This document shows, in pieces, positions 14,214-23,400 of a stretch of 64,000 nt of DNA. The notes beneath the pieces were generated by a model. That model was not told the origin of the DNA, ran no database searches, and saw nothing but the letters and a program-made list of their open reading frames with translations. Source of the DNA: Pseudomonas sp. URIL14HWK12:I12 (lineage in GTDB: Bacteria > Pseudomonadota > Gammaproteobacteria > Pseudomonadales > Pseudomonadaceae). How positions within the stretch are numbered: the stretch's first letter is position 1; each line of letters opens with the position of its first letter. The translations under genes and the position numbers were made by a program. The DNA is taken from the NCBI RefSeq assembly GCF_003097135.1, contig NZ_QEQL01000005.1, positions 414,269 through 478,268 of the forward strand. Direction: 5' to 3'.

Positions 14214-15704
14214 ATGGTTGAGTCTCAGGAAAAATCAGATCTCTCTTTGGATCTTGATTTCTATGATGAAAACCTTTTTGGCAATGAGGCAGGTGAAGAT
14301 GAAGATCCAGAGGTGCTGTCTTCATACTTCATAACGAAAGAAAAATTCAATAAATTTCTTTCTCTTAATCGCAGTTTTGGAATAGTGCGAGCAAGAAAAG
14401 GAATGGGAAAGTCTTCACTCCTATCCAAACTTGCATTTGACGTATCCAAGAAAGATCAAAATGCGATTGTGATTTCAGTTACTGGAGCCGACTTGCTAAG
14501 CTTTGGTAATTTTGAAAGTCGAGATCATCTTAAGCTACAGAATGAATGGAAAAAGTCATTGTCAGCTAGGATCAATTATGAGCTTGGAAGTAAAATAGGT
14601 TTTGCCTGGACTGATGATCAAATGGCGCTAGTCGAGGCGTCAGAATTGGTGGGTTATAAAGGCAAAAATATTATCAGCTCTTTGTTGGGTAGAATTAAAA
14701 GCAAGAACATACCTATCGAGATTCTCACGCCTTCGGCTAAAGATCCTAGCATGTTGCTTGAGCGTTATATGATAGAAAAAAAAGACGCTGATATCTGGTT
14801 GTTTATCGATGACATTGATTCAACCTTCTCGGCTGATGAAATTCAGAAAGCAAGAGTGTCTAGTTTTTTTTCCGCCTGCAGAGCGCTGGCTAGAGACATC
14901 AAAGGTCTGAACATACGAGCAAGCGTTAGAACAGATGTCTGGACAACCATTAGATATAATGAAGATCTTGATAAGTGCGAGCAGTACGCAATTGATATCA
15001 ATTGGAGTAGGACGGAACTTGAAAAAATCATCTCCAATAAGATACTTTCATATTTGAATAGATATCACTCAAACAACATAACAAAATATTGGAGTGTTGA
15101 GCGAGCAGTTGATAGGGAGAGATTAATATCTCTTGTCTTTATGAAAAGGCTTCGTTGGTCTGGGGGCAAAGTGTCCCCTTTTACACCTATCCGTATTTTA
15201 GGTGCAAAACGCCCAAGGTGGATGAGTCAATTGTGTCGGCTTTCCGCTGAAGCGGCGTCTGATCGTGAGATGAAACGTGCGGGAATTCAAGACGTCAATC
15301 ATATTCTGAGTGACTTCGGTCGACTTAGAGTAAACGATATATATAAAGAGCACTCTCACCAATTTGGAGAGCTGCAAAAGCTGGTTGAAACATTTTCTAA
15401 GGGGCAGAAAAGATATACTACCGAGCAGCTTCTCCATAAAATTAAATCTGGCTTTGTAGAACGTGTTGGGGTTGATGGTATCGGCAAAATTGATAGTGAG
15501 AATTACATCAGGCCACTGCAAATTGCACAGCTTTTGTATAGGATTGGGTTTGTCCTTCTTAGAGAAACACCTAATCCCGGTAGCCCTCCTAGCTTCGTCG
15601 ATTTTGATGAACGCCCCGAACTGCTAACTGATCCGTCCTTGGATTATAAAGATTGTATTTGGGAGGTTCATCCATCATATCGAGGTATTCTCGGTATCAA
15701 TTAG
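14214..15704 (+). CDS. AT-rich P-loop ATPase (Sll1717-like), horizontally acquired
   Basis: A 496-residue protein with a Walker A motif at 61-68 (RKGMGKSS, Lys66) and a Walker B at about 194-200 (DIWLFIDD). The N-terminus (FYDENLFGNEAGEDEDPEVL) leads directly into the P-loop after a segment EKFNKFL...FGIVRA, which fits the P-loop ATPase group named after Sll1717 in public annotation. Residues 230-496 have no motif I recognise. AAGGATAT precedes the ATG. Codon use is AT-rich, unlike every neighbour, so it was acquired from another source. It stands alone. Related stand-alone ATPases often occur in defence islands, so an anti-phage role is a reasonable but unproven guess. Confidence 0.75.
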   Translation: MVESQEKSDLSLDLDFYDENLFGNEAGEDEDPEVLSSYFITKEKFNKFLSLNRSFGIVRARKGMGKSSLLSKLAFDVSKKDQNAIVISVTGADLLSFGNFESRDHLKLQNEWKKSLSARINYELGSKIGFAWTDDQMALVEASELVGYKGKNIISSLLGRIKSKNIPIEILTPSAKDPSMLLERYMIEKKDADIWLFIDDIDSTFSADEIQKARVSSFFSACRALARDIKGLNIRASVRTDVWTTIRYNEDLDKCEQYAIDINWSRTELEKIISNKILSYLNRYHSNNITKYWSVERAVDRERLISLVFMKRLRWSGGKVSPFTPIRILGAKRPRWMSQLCRLSAEAASDREMKRAGIQDVNHILSDFGRLRVNDIYKEHSHQFGELQKLVETFSKGQKRYTTEQLLHKIKSGFVERVGVDGIGKIDSENYIRPLQIAQLLYRIGFVLLRETPNPGSPPSFVDFDERPELLTDPSLDYKDCIWEVHPSYRGILGIN

Positions 15705-15864
15705 CACTAGGTAAATTATGCAGCCGAACGCAAAGCGGCGGCTGTATTAAGATTCTAATCAATCTGACATGTGGTATGGATGACGACGAGGCCTATTGCT
15801 TTCCAGAGTTGGGGGAATTACTCCGGACACCACTCATTCGCCATCACCGTATCCCCAGTCCGCT

Positions 15865-15885
15865 ATCGGCCAGAGGCGGTCATTG
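15865..15885. repeat. 21-base repeat, copy 2
   Basis: The sequence ATCGGCCAGAGGCGGTCATTG differs from the copy at 11388-11408 at two positions. It lies in the 228-base non-coding stretch after the ATPase gene, which also holds a weak CAGCCG/CGGCTG hairpin at 15721-15744 that could end the ATPase transcript. Confidence 0.5.
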
Positions 15886-15932
15886 CACCACAATCGTATC
15901 GTCCACTTCTTTTCTAAGGCTCCTGAGAAACT

Positions 15933-16343
15933 ATGAATCGAGCTAAGTCATCAATCTGGGCCGTTGCTCCAGCCCTAGGGATCCCTGAATCACCAGCTCT
16001 TTTGGTTGAGTCGGGCAACCTTTGGCTCGCTTACTTCGAGCCTGGGAACGAAAGCCTCGCGGTTGTACGATTTACCGGGCTCATTGATCACCGTCTTGTA
16101 CCTATAGGGGACGAGGCATTAGGACGCCATCCCTATGTTCTCTCGGGCCTTCAGCCTTACTCGTTCAACGAAATTATTGGCTCAGAAGAAACCATTAGCC
16201 GCTCCTATTCAGGTGCTAGGCATTGGGTCGTTACGTTTAAAGACGAGACTCTTGATGTGATTGCGCGCACTGGTGAGGCCATGACCTCGGGGTTAACCCT
16301 GACATCGCCACTTGAGGCCTTGCTCTCGTTTCAACTCCGATGA
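15933..16343 (+). CDS. hypothetical protein, 136 residues
   Basis: An intact frame (MNRAKSSIWAVAPALGIPES...) with mixed beta-rich composition and no signal peptide, membrane segment or motif known to me. GC content has returned to the host level. It overlaps the following frame at 16340 by ATGA, and the decayed small gene at 16446 lies just beyond, so it may once have belonged to an operon. Compact orphan genes of this size in such islands are often immunity or toxin-associated proteins, but nothing in the sequence shows that. Confidence 0.5.
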   Translation: MNRAKSSIWAVAPALGIPESPALLVESGNLWLAYFEPGNESLAVVRFTGLIDHRLVPIGDEALGRHPYVLSGLQPYSFNEIIGSEETISRSYSGARHWVVTFKDETLDVIARTGEAMTSGLTLTSPLEALLSFQLR

Positions 16344-16445
16344 GTTACACAAGTTTATCTAAACGATTGACGTCCGCTTTGGGTCGAAAGCTGTCCCTTA
16401 GGGCAGGCAGTGGGGTGCCAGGACGGAACGTAACGGAAGCGTATT

Positions 16446-16657
16446 ATGAAAAGCAGCGAAAAGCCGCAACACTGCACGATCTGCGGACACCTACTCGACA
16501 ACCCGGAAGATCCCTATCAGACAGTACCGATGGGATTTGCTGGGGATGGACAGGCGCTATGGAGGCGGGAATGGAGTGCGCAGAGTCGCTCGCCTAAGTG
16601 CGCAAAGAATACGAGGCTGGGCTTCGACCTGGCTGGATCGACCCATTCAAGCTTTGA
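16446..16657 (+). pseudogene. frameshifted small CxxC protein gene
   Basis: The first frame reads MKSSEKPQHCTICGHLLDNPEDPYQ. The sense then continues in another frame as DSTDGICWGWTGAMEAGMEC..SLA, hits TAA at 16595-16597 and resumes as VRKEYEAGLRPGWIDPFKL before a final TGA. Joined, these parts make a coherent small zinc-ribbon-like protein of a kind I recall from other Pseudomonas genomes (CTICG...DGICWGC...VR.E...GLRPGWID). One frameshift near 16510 and one nonsense change therefore inactivate it. Its function is unknown. Confidence 0.6.
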
Positions 16658-16973
16658 TTCGGACGCTGCATTGCGACCGCTTTGGGACGGGTGCGGCCCT
16701 TCGCGACAGGCACCAACCAGCCATAAGCGGCCAATCTCACTGGACTGAGCTGATATCCCCGAGGCCCGAAAGCATCTATAAAACCCAGCGCGACCCAACT
16801 ACCTTGACCAAGCCCTTCAAAAACCCCATAAATCCCCCACCCTCCGAACGCACCCCACTCCTCCCCTCCGCCCCGGCGACAAAACCCCCATCAATCCCCC
16901 TTGGAACCTCCGCCCCCCATCAGCACCTATATTCAACGCCTCCAACCCGCTCAAGCAGAATTTGGCCTCCCTC
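16658..16973. other. 316-base gap without a gene
   Basis: Contains CCGCTTTGGGACGGGTGCGG... (about 16677-16745), another piece of decayed intergenic repeat-like sequence, then a strongly C-rich plus strand up to the lipoprotein gene. I see no clear promoter or terminator. Confidence 0.4.
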
Positions 16974-18056
16974 ATGCACAGAAACCTAGCCCTCCTTTTC
17001 TTCGCATTCTCTCTGCTGACGGCATGCACCCACACACCTCAAACCCCGGCCCCCACCCCAGCCGAAACCCGTGCCCGCCTCTCCCGCCTGCTACCTCCCA
17101 ACATCACCGACCGCACCGGCTGGGCCGCCGACATCCAAACCGCCTTCGAGGCCCAATCCCTCGACCCAACGCCAGACAACCTCTGCTCCGTCATCGCCGT
17201 CATCGAGCAAGAGTCCAACTTCCAGGCCGACCCTCAAGTGCCGGGCCTGGGCCGCATCGCCCGCGAAGAAATCGACCGCCGCGCTGCAAAGGCCCACGTC
17301 CCTGGCTTCCTGGTCGACGCTGCCCTCAACCTGCGCTCCTCCACCGGCGCCACCTACGCCCAACGCATCGCTAAGGTGCGCACCGAGCGCGAACTGAGCG
17401 AGGTGTTCGACGACTTCATCGCCATGGCGCCGCTGGGCCAGCAACTCTTTGGCCGCTTCAACCCCGTTCACACCGGCGGCCCGATGCAGGTGGCGGTGGC
17501 CTTCGCCGAGCAGAACGCCAGCGGTTACCCGTACTCCGGCGCCGGCACCATCCGCCAGGCCGTTTTCACCCGCCAAGGCGGGGTGTATTTCGGCACCGCG
17601 CATTTGCTGGGCTACCCGGTGGACTACCCCAAGCCGCTCTACCGCTTCGCAGACTACAACGCCGGCCATTACGCCAGCCGCAACGCGGCCTTCCAGGCAG
17701 CGCTGAACCGCCTGGTCAAGGCACGCCTGGCCTTGGACGGCGACTTGATCAACTACAGCTCCACCGACCCAGGGCAAACGGAGCTGGCGGTGCGCTCGCT
17801 GGGCAGCCGGCTGGACATGAGCAATTCGGCCATTTACAGCGAGCTGCGCCAGAGCAATGAAAAGGATTTTGATAAAACACGCGTGTACAAGCGTGTATTC
17901 GAACTGGCCGATCAGGTAGTGGGCCAGCCCGTGCCGCGCGCGATTTTGCCGGGCATCACGCTGGAAAGCCCCAAGATCACTCGCCACCTGACCACAGCCT
18001 GGTTTGCCCAGCGGGTGGATGAGCGCCGCGCACGGTGCGTGGCGCGCGGGGGCTGA
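16974..18056 (+). CDS. DUF1615 family lipoprotein
   Basis: A 360-residue protein from ATG 16974 (MHRNLALLFFAFSLLTACTH). A short signal peptide ends at a lipobox (LTAC), so it should be lipid-anchored, probably to the outer membrane. The body (WA.DI..AF..Q.L.P...N.CSVIAVIEQESNFQ.DP.VPGLG) fits the DUF1615 family; the E-S-N and DP.VPGLG region recalls lytic transglycosylase-like folds, but the activity is not established. An upstream TTG at 16962 is less likely. It is a single gene with no partners nearby. Confidence 0.8.
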   Translation: MHRNLALLFFAFSLLTACTHTPQTPAPTPAETRARLSRLLPPNITDRTGWAADIQTAFEAQSLDPTPDNLCSVIAVIEQESNFQADPQVPGLGRIAREEIDRRAAKAHVPGFLVDAALNLRSSTGATYAQRIAKVRTERELSEVFDDFIAMAPLGQQLFGRFNPVHTGGPMQVAVAFAEQNASGYPYSGAGTIRQAVFTRQGGVYFGTAHLLGYPVDYPKPLYRFADYNAGHYASRNAAFQAALNRLVKARLALDGDLINYSSTDPGQTELAVRSLGSRLDMSNSAIYSELRQSNEKDFDKTRVYKRVFELADQVVGQPVPRAILPGITLESPKITRHLTTAWFAQRVDERRARCVARGG

Positions 18057-18229
18057 CCAAGCCCCCCCGATCCGGCAGGTTGACCCGTTACCCTACCACC
18101 ACTATCCTCCCGCCCGTCGCGCCTCATGCGCGATCGGGTTTGACGGCCTGTCTCATGTGTACCTGCACTGTCTCCGGACAAGGCTCGGGTGTTTTTGCAC
18201 CTGCGCTGCGCTCTATGGCGGCTGTGCTT

Positions 18230-18320
18230 GGGGCACCTTCGGGTGCGCCGGGTTCACACGTGACCGGTCCGTCAACCCAAGTACAGTTGCCACCCTTCGT
18301 TTGACGGCGAGCGATGGCAA
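18230..18320 (+). promoter_or_regulatory. candidate structured mRNA leader with alternative pairings
   Basis: GCACC-TTCG-GGTGC (18234-18247) forms a tetraloop hairpin. Further on, CCGTCAA (18270-18276) pairs with TTGACGG (18301-18307), while TTGCCA (18288-18293) can pair with TGGCAA (18315-18320). The last two pairings interleave and so compete. The small gene starts 33 bases later. This is the layout of a cis-acting RNA switch or protein-binding leader. Confidence 0.4.
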
Positions 18321-18352
18321 TTTCCTCAAACCACGTGTGGAACCTGCCAACC

Positions 18353-18559
18353 ATGACCGACCCAACCCCTCACCCCCCATGCGCCCAACTCCAACGCGCC
18401 AGCCACCTCCTCGACTGTGCCGCCACCCTGGCCGCCGAAGCCACTGACGCGAGCCTGCCGTTGAGCCGTGCGCTGATTACCGCCATCGGCATCCTGGCCA
18501 GCACCAGCCAGGCCCTGGTCGACGGCGCAATCCACCAGCTCAAACCCCCAGCGCACTGA
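18353..18559 (+). CDS. small DUF6124-like protein
   Basis: A 68-residue protein from ATG 18353 (MTDPTPHPPCAQLQRASHLL...). It is a helical protein of the pattern A..LL..A..LA.E..D.S.PLSRALITAIG.L...SQALVD.A, similar in size and pattern to the small DUF6124/DUF3077 proteins abundant in Pseudomonas. An upstream in-frame ATG at 18314 would place the start inside the leader structure. The function of the family is unknown. The foldable leader suggests post-transcriptional control. Confidence 0.55.
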   Translation: MTDPTPHPPCAQLQRASHLLDCAATLAAEATDASLPLSRALITAIGILASTSQALVDGAIHQLKPPAH

Positions 18560-18732
18560 GCGCTCAGGCTGCTACCGCTCAGCCGGTGGCAGCCCAAAAC
18601 GCATCGCCTGCACTGAACTTAATGCCTTTTTCGAGGGCAAATGCTGCTTGAGCAGCAGCGTGCGAAACCCCCGGCCACTCGCATGCACGGCAGTCGCTCC
18701 TGGCCCCTTTATTGAGCTTAGAGCGCAACGCC

Positions 18733-20202
18733 ATGCCCAACGCGAACAACGACGACATCCAGCAGATCAACCGCCCGGTCTACACCACTTTCATCGGAAC
18801 GAACGGCGATGACGCCATCACCGGTACCGACAAGCGCGACGTGCTTATAGGCGGTGCCGGAGACGACACCCTCACCGGGGTGGCAGGCTCCGACACCTTC
18901 ATCGGCGGCGCGGGCGCGGACACGCTGATTTCGCACCCTCATCAGTTTTCGGCATCGCTCAACCAGTTCGTTTACACCGCCGTTTCGGATAGCTACTACA
19001 ACGCTTCAGGCTCGCATTCGGACTTGATCGTCGACTTTGACGATGAGCGCGACGTGCTCGACCTCACCGCCCTGGGCCTGGAACGCGTAGGCGATGGCCG
19101 CAACGGTGACCTGGCGGTGCGTTACGACGAAGGAGAAGACATCACCTATGTGTATTCGCTCGACAAAGACGCCAACGGCAACGCCTTCGAGGTGCGCCTG
19201 GCCGGTGACCACTCCGGGCTGAACACGGCCAACTTCGCGCTTACCTACACCATCGAGCCGGGCGGGCGCTTCCCCTACTTCCAGAGTGAAAAGGAATGGC
19301 ATGTCACCGGCACCGACGGTGATGACGTGGTCTCTACGCCCAAGTACGTCAACACCTTCGACGGCGGTGCGGGGGCCGATACCGTTTACACCAGCCAGTC
19401 TCGCACCACGGTGCAGTTCGACCAGATCACCGACAGCTTCGTCAATGACGCGGCCGGCACGGCGAGCTTCGACAATGTGTACCTCTTCAAGGTGGGCAGC
19501 GACCTGCTGGATGTCTCGGGCCTGGGTTTCACCGGCCTGGGTGATGGCTACAACGGCACCCTGAACTACAGCTTCGACGCGGCGATCGACCGGGTGGTGG
19601 TGCAGTCGTTCGAAACCGATGCGCAGGGCAACCGGTTCATGCTGCACCTGACGACCAGTGACAGGAACGGCGTTAACGGCCTGCTGGATGTGGACCGCTT
19701 CATCTTCGCGGGTAATGAAACCGTGGACCGCACCACCGCGACCCTCACGGGTAACCGCTATCACGATCACTTCATCGCCGGCGACGAAGGCGGCGTGTTC
19801 ATCGGTAACGGCTGGGGCGACTACCTGAAGGGCGGCGCGGGGGCAGATACCTTCCGCTACCTGGATAAAAGCGACAGCTTGCGGGGTAACAGTGACCTGA
19901 TCGTCAACTTCGATACCCAACAGGACAAGATCGATGTGTCAGCGCTGGGGTATACGGGGCTGGGCGATGGCACCGATGGCACGTTGAAGCTGGTGTATGA
20001 CAAGGGCAACGACCGCACCTACCTGAAAGACTTCGATGCCGATGCGCAAGGTGATCGCTTCGAGATCGGGTTGGAGGGCAATTTTGCCAAGACCTTCAGC
20101 GCAGACAATCTCGTGGTTGCCAGCGCCCCGGCGGTAGCAGAGGCGCACCAGGCCGTGGAGGTGGTGGGTGTGGCGGCGGACCATGTGAATGGCGCGGCCT
20201 GA
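18733..20202 (+). CDS. RTX / serralysin C-terminal-like secreted protein
   Basis: A 489-residue protein from ATG 18733 (MPNANNDDIQQINRP...). It has an RTX nonapeptide block at about 30-60 (GGAGDDTLTG...FIGGAGADTL) and three serralysin C-terminal-like units, each with a core such as LDVSGLGFTGLGDGYNGTL followed by D..GNRF. There is no protease zinc motif and no Sec signal. It probably binds calcium outside the cell after type I export, but no exporter genes are nearby. The repeat units are the same type as in the gene at 11555, so the two are diverged relatives. A TTG at 18712 is an alternative start. Confidence 0.82.
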   Translation: MPNANNDDIQQINRPVYTTFIGTNGDDAITGTDKRDVLIGGAGDDTLTGVAGSDTFIGGAGADTLISHPHQFSASLNQFVYTAVSDSYYNASGSHSDLIVDFDDERDVLDLTALGLERVGDGRNGDLAVRYDEGEDITYVYSLDKDANGNAFEVRLAGDHSGLNTANFALTYTIEPGGRFPYFQSEKEWHVTGTDGDDVVSTPKYVNTFDGGAGADTVYTSQSRTTVQFDQITDSFVNDAAGTASFDNVYLFKVGSDLLDVSGLGFTGLGDGYNGTLNYSFDAAIDRVVVQSFETDAQGNRFMLHLTTSDRNGVNGLLDVDRFIFAGNETVDRTTATLTGNRYHDHFIAGDEGGVFIGNGWGDYLKGGAGADTFRYLDKSDSLRGNSDLIVNFDTQQDKIDVSALGYTGLGDGTDGTLKLVYDKGNDRTYLKDFDADAQGDRFEIGLEGNFAKTFSADNLVVASAPAVAEAHQAVEVVGVAADHVNGAA

Positions 20203-20240
20203 GGTTAAAGGGTAGATCGGCGCGTCGCGCGGCAAGCCGC

Positions 20241-20300
20241 CCTCCCACTGGATACGCTGCTGCCCCCAAAAAAAGTGGGAGGCCGGCGCGAATGCCGGCG
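20241..20300. repeat. paired inverted repeats after the RTX gene
   Basis: CCTCCCAC (20241-20248) pairs with GTGGGAGG (20275-20282), and GCCGGC-GCGAAT-GCCGGC (20282-20299) follows with a short T run. The second hairpin resembles Pseudomonas REP-like palindromes. Together they may terminate the RTX transcript. Confidence 0.5.
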
Positions 20301-20444
20301 AGCAATTTTGGGGGTGCTCCGGGTATCCGAAGTGCAGGACGGTGCAGCGCCTTTGAGAGGGGGCAGCCACTCATCCCCACGCCCATTTGCTGATAGGCTC
20401 TGCGTCCTGGATCCAAGCCCCCCCCCCTTTCGCCAAGGACCGAG

Positions 20445-23400
20445 ATGAACCCGCCAAGCATCGTGCGTTACTGGCACGCGGTCGAACTGCTGCAGCCTCA
20501 GGCCGTTCCCAAGCTCAAGAAACGAGACTCCGAGCACCAGCCCTTCTATCAGGACATCCCCAGCACCGCGCCGATGCTGCCGTGGGTGGCCACCAACACG
20601 CTGGCGCGGCAGAAGCTTCCCAAAGACCGGGCCTGGAGCCACACGCTCTATGCGCACCTGTACAACAGCGCCGAGGTGGCGCATCAGCTGGAGGCGCTGT
20701 ACGGCGCCACCGAGGGCTACAAAGAGCCGCAGGATCGCGAGGTGGGGCTGTATGCGCTGAAGTTCAGCGCCGAGGGTGTGATGATCGCCGACAGCCTGGT
20801 GCTGTCGAGTGAAGCCTGGTTTCTCGGCCGCGCCCTCAATGGGCTCGGCTGGGCCCAGGGGTTCGACGAAGCCCAGCACTATGCACGCGGCCAGGCCAAT
20901 GAGCTGCTCGGCGGTGTCGTCATACCGGATGCCCTTGCGGACATGACCGCCTGGGTGCGGGCGTTTCTCGGCCTGGATGAGTTTTTCGGCAGCGCACCGC
21001 GCAAGCACCGCTTTCGCTCGGCGCCCATCAACCCCGAGAAGCCGCAGCAAGAAGACGACCCGCTCAACAGTTTCCTGCTGGCCGACCTCGAGGGCGTTGC
21101 CTGCGCCCTGGAGCGCGGCGAGGTGAGCGAGCCGCTCAAGCGCTACCTGCGCCAGCACGATGAAAGCCAACGCCTGCACCTGGACCATAGGGACGCTTCG
21201 GTTCCCCTGCTCGAGTGCCTGGCCCCGGCCCGCTACGCGCCAGGCTGCTGGCCCACCGGGCGGCACCTGGGCCTGGTGCATTCGCAGCAGTTGGCGGTCA
21301 ACAGCATTCTGGAAACACTCGGCCGTGAAGACGGCGTGCTGGGGGTGAACGGGCCACCCGGGACTGGCAAGACCACGCTGCTGCGCGACCTGATCGCCGC
21401 CGTGGTCACCCAGCGGGCCGACGTGCTCGCCGGCTTCGCCAGAGCGTCCGACGCCTTTATCAAGGATGGGCGCGAGCCTGCCAACGACGGTGGCCGCGAG
21501 CGGTTCGCCTATACATTGGTGCCCGAGCTGTTCGGCTTCGAGATGGTGGTGGCCTCCTCCAACAACGGCGCGGTAGAAAACGTCACCCTCGAGCTGCCCC
21601 AACGCGACAGCATCGACCCGGCCTGGTTGCCGGAGGCTGAGTATTTCAGTGAGCTGGGCGAGTTGATCAGCGGTGGCCCGGCCTGGGGGATGATCTCTGC
21701 CGCCTTGGGCAGCAAGGCCAACCGCAACCGGTTCGTCGAGCGCTTCTTCTGGGGCAAGCGGCCACCGAAGCCTGAAAAACAACCGGCCCAGCCCCACCCC
21801 GCGCAGGCTGAAGACGATGACCTCGACACCGCCGAGCCGGGCCCGGAAGACGCCCCCGACACCGAAGCGCCGGCCCCAGGGCCCAAAGGTTTTCGCGGCT
21901 GGCTGAAGGCGCACGTCGAGGCCAACAGAGCCCTGAGCTCGAATGAGAAGGCCAGCCTCTGGCGTGCAGCCGTGGCCCGGTACAACGACGCCAAGCGTGA
22001 AGAGGCTCGGTTGCGCAGCGGGTTCACGGCCGTGATCGAGCAGGTCGAAGCCGTGCAGCGGGCCAAGGCCGGCGTGGCGCAAGCCGAGCAGGCACGGCAG
22101 CAGCACCTGGCCCAGCGGCGGGCACTGGAGGCCGAGCAAGCCCGTGCAGAAACCACCACCCTCGCCCCGGCCCGCGAGGCACTGCAGCAGCAACTGCTGG
22201 CCCTGCAAGCTCACTTGGCGAAAAAGCCCGGGTTCATGGCCAACCTGCTGAGCTTCTGGGGCACCCAACGGGCGTGGGCGGGGCAGCAGCGTTTGCTCGC
22301 CAGCAGCCACGCCCTGGCCGAGAGCGCCCACGGCGCCGCCCAGCGGCAGATGCAACGTATCGCCACGCAACTGGATGAGGCCCAGCGGCAGTTGGCCGCG
22401 GACGAACAGCACATCGACAAGGCCGTTCACCACGCCCAGTCGCAGATCGACGCGACCCGCACACTGGCCGAGGCCGGCGACGCCAGGCACCTGCTTGCCT
22501 GGCTGAACCAGGGCGCCATCGGCCGCGGCAGCGACATCGAACTGCGCGAGCCTTGGGTGGTGCCAGGCTGGCGGCAGGCGCGGGCGAAGGTGTTCATCGA
22601 AGCGCTGGCTTTGCACCGCACCTTGTTTGAGCTGGAGGCCACCCGCCTGGGCTCGAACCTGGATTTCATCACCAGCCATCTGACCGGCGGCCGTTATCAG
22701 GGCGTTTCGAAAAACCTGATGCGTTCGGCCTGGGCGTCGCTGTTCATGGCCGTGCCGGTGCTCAGCAGCACCTTCGCCTCCTTTGCGCGCTCTTTCGGCA
22801 GCTTCGGCTGCGGGGAGATTGGCTGGCTGTTGGTGGACGAAGCCGGCCAGGCCACGCCCCAGGCCGCCGTGGGCGCCTTGTGGCGTGCACGGCGGGCCGT
22901 GCTGGTGGGCGACCCGCTGCAGCTCAAGCCCATCGTTACGGTTTCCGATGCCGTGCTCGAACACATGCGTACCTGCTATGGCGTAGGCCCTCACTGGTTG
23001 CCCAACCGCCAATCCGCGCAAACCCTGGCCGACCAGGCCACCCCCTGGGGCCGCTTGGCCGGCCCTGTGGGCCAGAAGAGCTGGGTGGGCCTGCCCCTGG
23101 TGGTGCATCGGCGTTGCGACAGGCCCATGTTCGACCTCGCCAACCGCATCGCCTACGACGGCGCCATGGTGTACGGCACCCTCGCCCCCTCGCCGGAGAA
23201 GGAAACACCGGCCAGCCTGCCCACCGGCTGGCTACCGGTTGCTGGCCGCGCCTCAGGCAACTGGGTGCCTGCTGAAGGCCAAGCCCTGCAGTGGCTGCTT
23301 GCGCGGCTGGAGCGCGACGGCGTCGCACGGGAAGATATCGCGGTGATCACCCCATTCCAGGATGTGCGCAACCAGCTCAAGGAGTGCGTCCCCGCCAAGA

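Noticed and set aside
16340..16597. Independent 85-residue gene starting with ATGA overlap after the 136-residue gene
   Set aside because: Its first third is unlike any protein, while its end matches the second half of the decayed CxxC gene. The ATGA overlap is probably chance.
20205..23108. Long minus-strand open frame opposite the helicase gene
   Set aside because: It is the antisense shadow of the 20445-23675 gene. Its translation is low-complexity Gly/His/Leu/Arg with no motifs, as is common for antisense frames in high-GC DNA.
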